This document shows, one piece after another, positions 30,891 through 32,174 of a stretch of 32,174 bases of DNA. A model generated the notes under the pieces. It was not told where the DNA came from. It saw only the letters and a list, made by a program, of their open reading frames with translations, and did no database searches. Within the stretch, counting starts at the first letter, position 1; every line of letters begins with the position of its first letter. Position numbers and translations under genes: made by a program. Source of the stretch: Actinophytocola sp. (GTDB lineage: Bacteria > Actinomycetota > Actinomycetes > Mycobacteriales > Pseudonocardiaceae); the NCBI GenBank assembly GCA_009377385.1, contig WHUD01000042.1, positions 1-32,174 of the forward strand, given 5' to 3'.

Positions 30891-32174
30891 ATGGGCGCCA
30901 TGGGACGCACCCTCATCGCGCTCGACCGGGACGCGGCGGAGCCGCTGTACCAGCAGCTCCGCAAGGCGCTGGAGCACGCCATCGCCTCCGGCGCGCTCAA
31001 TCCGTACCTGCCGCTGCCGTCGTCCCGTGAGCTGTCCCGCGAACTCGGCATCTCCCGTAACACCGTCAACACCGCCTACCAGGAGCTGATCGCGGAGGGC
31101 TTCGTCGAGCCGCGTCCGCGCAGTGGCCTCGTCGTCAACCCGGAGATGCTCTCGCACCTGACCTATGAGACCGGCGAGCCGACGTCGCCGGACGTCATCG
31201 ACTGGCCAAGCCGGGTGCGGCACTGGCCGGACACCCGCATCCCGGAGATCGCGAAGGTGTCCGACTGGCACCGCTACCCGTACCCGTTCGTCGCGGGCCA
31301 GGTCGAGGTGGAGTCGTTCCCCCGGCTGGCGTGGGCCCGCGCGCTGCGGGAGGCGCTCGAGCCGCCGCACCTGCACTACAGCCTGCGCGACGGCATCGAC
31401 GAGGACGACCCGTACTTGGTCGACGCGCTGTGCCGGGAGGTGCTGCCGACACGCGGCATCGAGGCGAAGCCGGACCAGGTGCTGATCACTCTCGGTTCGC
31501 AGCAGGGCCTCGACCTGCTCGCTTCCAGCCTGTTGCGGGAGGGAGACACCGTCGGCGTCGAGGATCCCGGCTACCTCGATGCCCGCCACATCTTCTCCCG
31601 CGCTGGCGCGCTGCTCGCGCCGTTCCCCGTCGACGGCGCGGGGCTGATCCCGCCAGCCGGGCTGGGCGGGATCGAGCTGCTGCACCTGACGCCGAGCCAC
31701 CACAGCCCCACCAACGTCACGCTGTCGATCGGTCGCCGCAAGCAGTTGCTCGCGCAGGCGAGGCAGTCCGACACGCTGCTGATCGAGGACGACTACGACA
31801 GTGAGTTCCGGTACCAGGGCAGTCCCACCCCGGCGTTGAAGGCGCTGCCGGGCAGCGACAGGGTGATCTACCTGGGCACCTTCTCCAAGTTCCTCGCGCC
31901 CGGCCTGCGGCTGGGGTACCTGGTCGCGGCGCCGGAGCTGATCCGCGAGCTGCGCAACCAGCGCCGGTACCGGGTGCGGCACGCGGCAGGCCACACCCAG
32001 CGGGCGATGTCGCTGCTCATCGACGGCGGCCAGTACCACCGCACCGTCCGCAGGCGCAGGACGCAACTGCAACGCAAGTGGTACGCGCTGCGCGACGCGC
32101 TGAACGAGCTGTTGCCATGGCGGGTCGATGCGCCGCCGGGCGGGGTCAGCATCTGGGTCACCGGGCCGCCCGAG
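30891..32174 (+). CDS. MocR/PdxR-type GntR regulator with aminotransferase domain, cut by the window end
   Basis: At least 428 residues, open to the last base. The N-terminal GntR winged helix (about 17-75) has PLYQQLRKALEHAIASGAL, LPSSRELSRELGISRNTVNTAYQELIAEGFVEPRPRSG. The C-terminal class I aminotransferase-like domain contains GSQQGLDLLASSLLREGD, DPGYLDARH, LLIEDDYDSEFRY and the PLP lysine in GTFSKFLAPGLRLGY. This fusion is the MocR family, which senses PLP, GABA, taurine or ectoine derivatives. Starts at 30891 or 30900 are both possible; GGGAGAG precedes the first. It follows the YeiH-family gene by 21 bp on the same strand. Confidence 0.93.
   Translation, partial: MGAMGRTLIALDRDAAEPLYQQLRKALEHAIASGALNPYLPLPSSRELSRELGISRNTVNTAYQELIAEGFVEPRPRSGLVVNPEMLSHLTYETGEPTSPDVIDWPSRVRHWPDTRIPEIAKVSDWHRYPYPFVAGQVEVESFPRLAWARALREALEPPHLHYSLRDGIDEDDPYLVDALCREVLPTRGIEAKPDQVLITLGSQQGLDLLASSLLREGDTVGVEDPGYLDARHIFSRAGALLAPFPVDGAGLIPPAGLGGIELLHLTPSHHSPTNVTLSIGRRKQLLAQARQSDTLLIEDDYDSEFRYQGSPTPALKALPGSDRVIYLGTFSKFLAPGLRLGYLVAAPELIRELRNQRRYRVRHAAGHTQRAMSLLIDGGQYHRTVRRRRTQLQRKWYALRDALNELLPWRVDAPPGGVSIWVTGPPE

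Noticed and set aside
28904-31030. A 708-codon plus-strand frame across the LysR and YeiH genes
   Set aside because: Low-complexity Ser/Arg/Ala translation with no motifs, running antisense to LysR and out of frame with YeiH.
29922-32072. A 716-codon open frame on the minus strand opposite the YeiH and MocR genes
   Set aside because: Composition is arginine/glutamine/alanine rich without domain sequence; it is the antisense shadow expected at this GC content, and both plus-strand genes are clearly real.

Overview
High-GC (about 70 percent by eye), GTG/TTG starts, ATGA/GTGA gene overlaps and a Tat lipoprotein with an actinobacterial lipobox point to a filamentous actinomycete. The EthA-like monooxygenase, the carbohydrate gene set and the palindromic repeat families suggest Pseudonocardiaceae (Amycolatopsis or Saccharopolyspora type), but that family-level call is an inference.

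Layout. (1) 50-1502: an AbiE-type toxin-antitoxin pair on the minus strand (toxin apparently short at its C-terminus) and a remnant of a DUF1905-like gene. (2) 1546-2865: a YfcE-type phosphoesterase, then an ArsR regulator (no clean start codon) paired with an SRPBCC/AHSA1 protein. (3) 2979-6461, minus strand: a small winged-helix-like protein, transketolase and transaldolase. (4) 6660-23401, plus strand: a carbohydrate catabolic island of 16 genes, nearly all translationally coupled. It holds a D-ribulokinase-like FGGY kinase, a histidine phosphatase, a Tat lipoprotein binding protein, two CUT1 permeases, an ABC ATPase, a DeoR regulator, a HAD phosphatase, a fused DhaK-DhaL kinase, an RpiB-type isomerase, a 32-codon ORF, a second ABC ATPase, a D-2-hydroxyacid dehydrogenase, a second FGGY kinase, a class II aldolase and a GlpD-like flavoprotein. 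(5) 23470-24167: a VapBC module bracketed by inverted pairs of a 21-bp tandem repeat. (6) 24242-32174: EthA-like monooxygenase, a cell-wall peptidase-like protein, thioredoxin behind a SigR/SigH-type promoter, aldo/keto reductase, a small secreted protein, a LysR/YeiH divergent pair and a MocR regulator cut by the window end.

How the genes may work together. The island looks built for a short polyol or ketose, most likely a tetritol (erythritol, threitol) or a related pentitol. Uptake would use the SBP, two permeases and two distinct ATPases. Phosphorylation would be by the second FGGY kinase with GlpD-like oxidation (the EryA/EryB logic), or by the DhaK-type kinase on a tetrulose. RpiB-type isomerisation would give erythrose 4-phosphate, which the adjacent transketolase and transaldolase can feed into the pentose phosphate pathway. 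The class II aldolase and hydroxyacid dehydrogenase suggest a second, aldol-cleavage branch. Palindromes with TGTTAA/TTAACA half-sites in front of both plus-strand transcription units are good candidates for operators of the DeoR protein.

The most unusual structure is outside the enzymes. Perfect palindromes lie in frame inside two coding regions (the GlpD-like gene and the DhaK-DhaL linker). A short translated repeat is shared by the first kinase start and the 32-codon ORF. The VapBC module is framed by inverted repeat doublets. Together they suggest that small repetitive elements have been active here.
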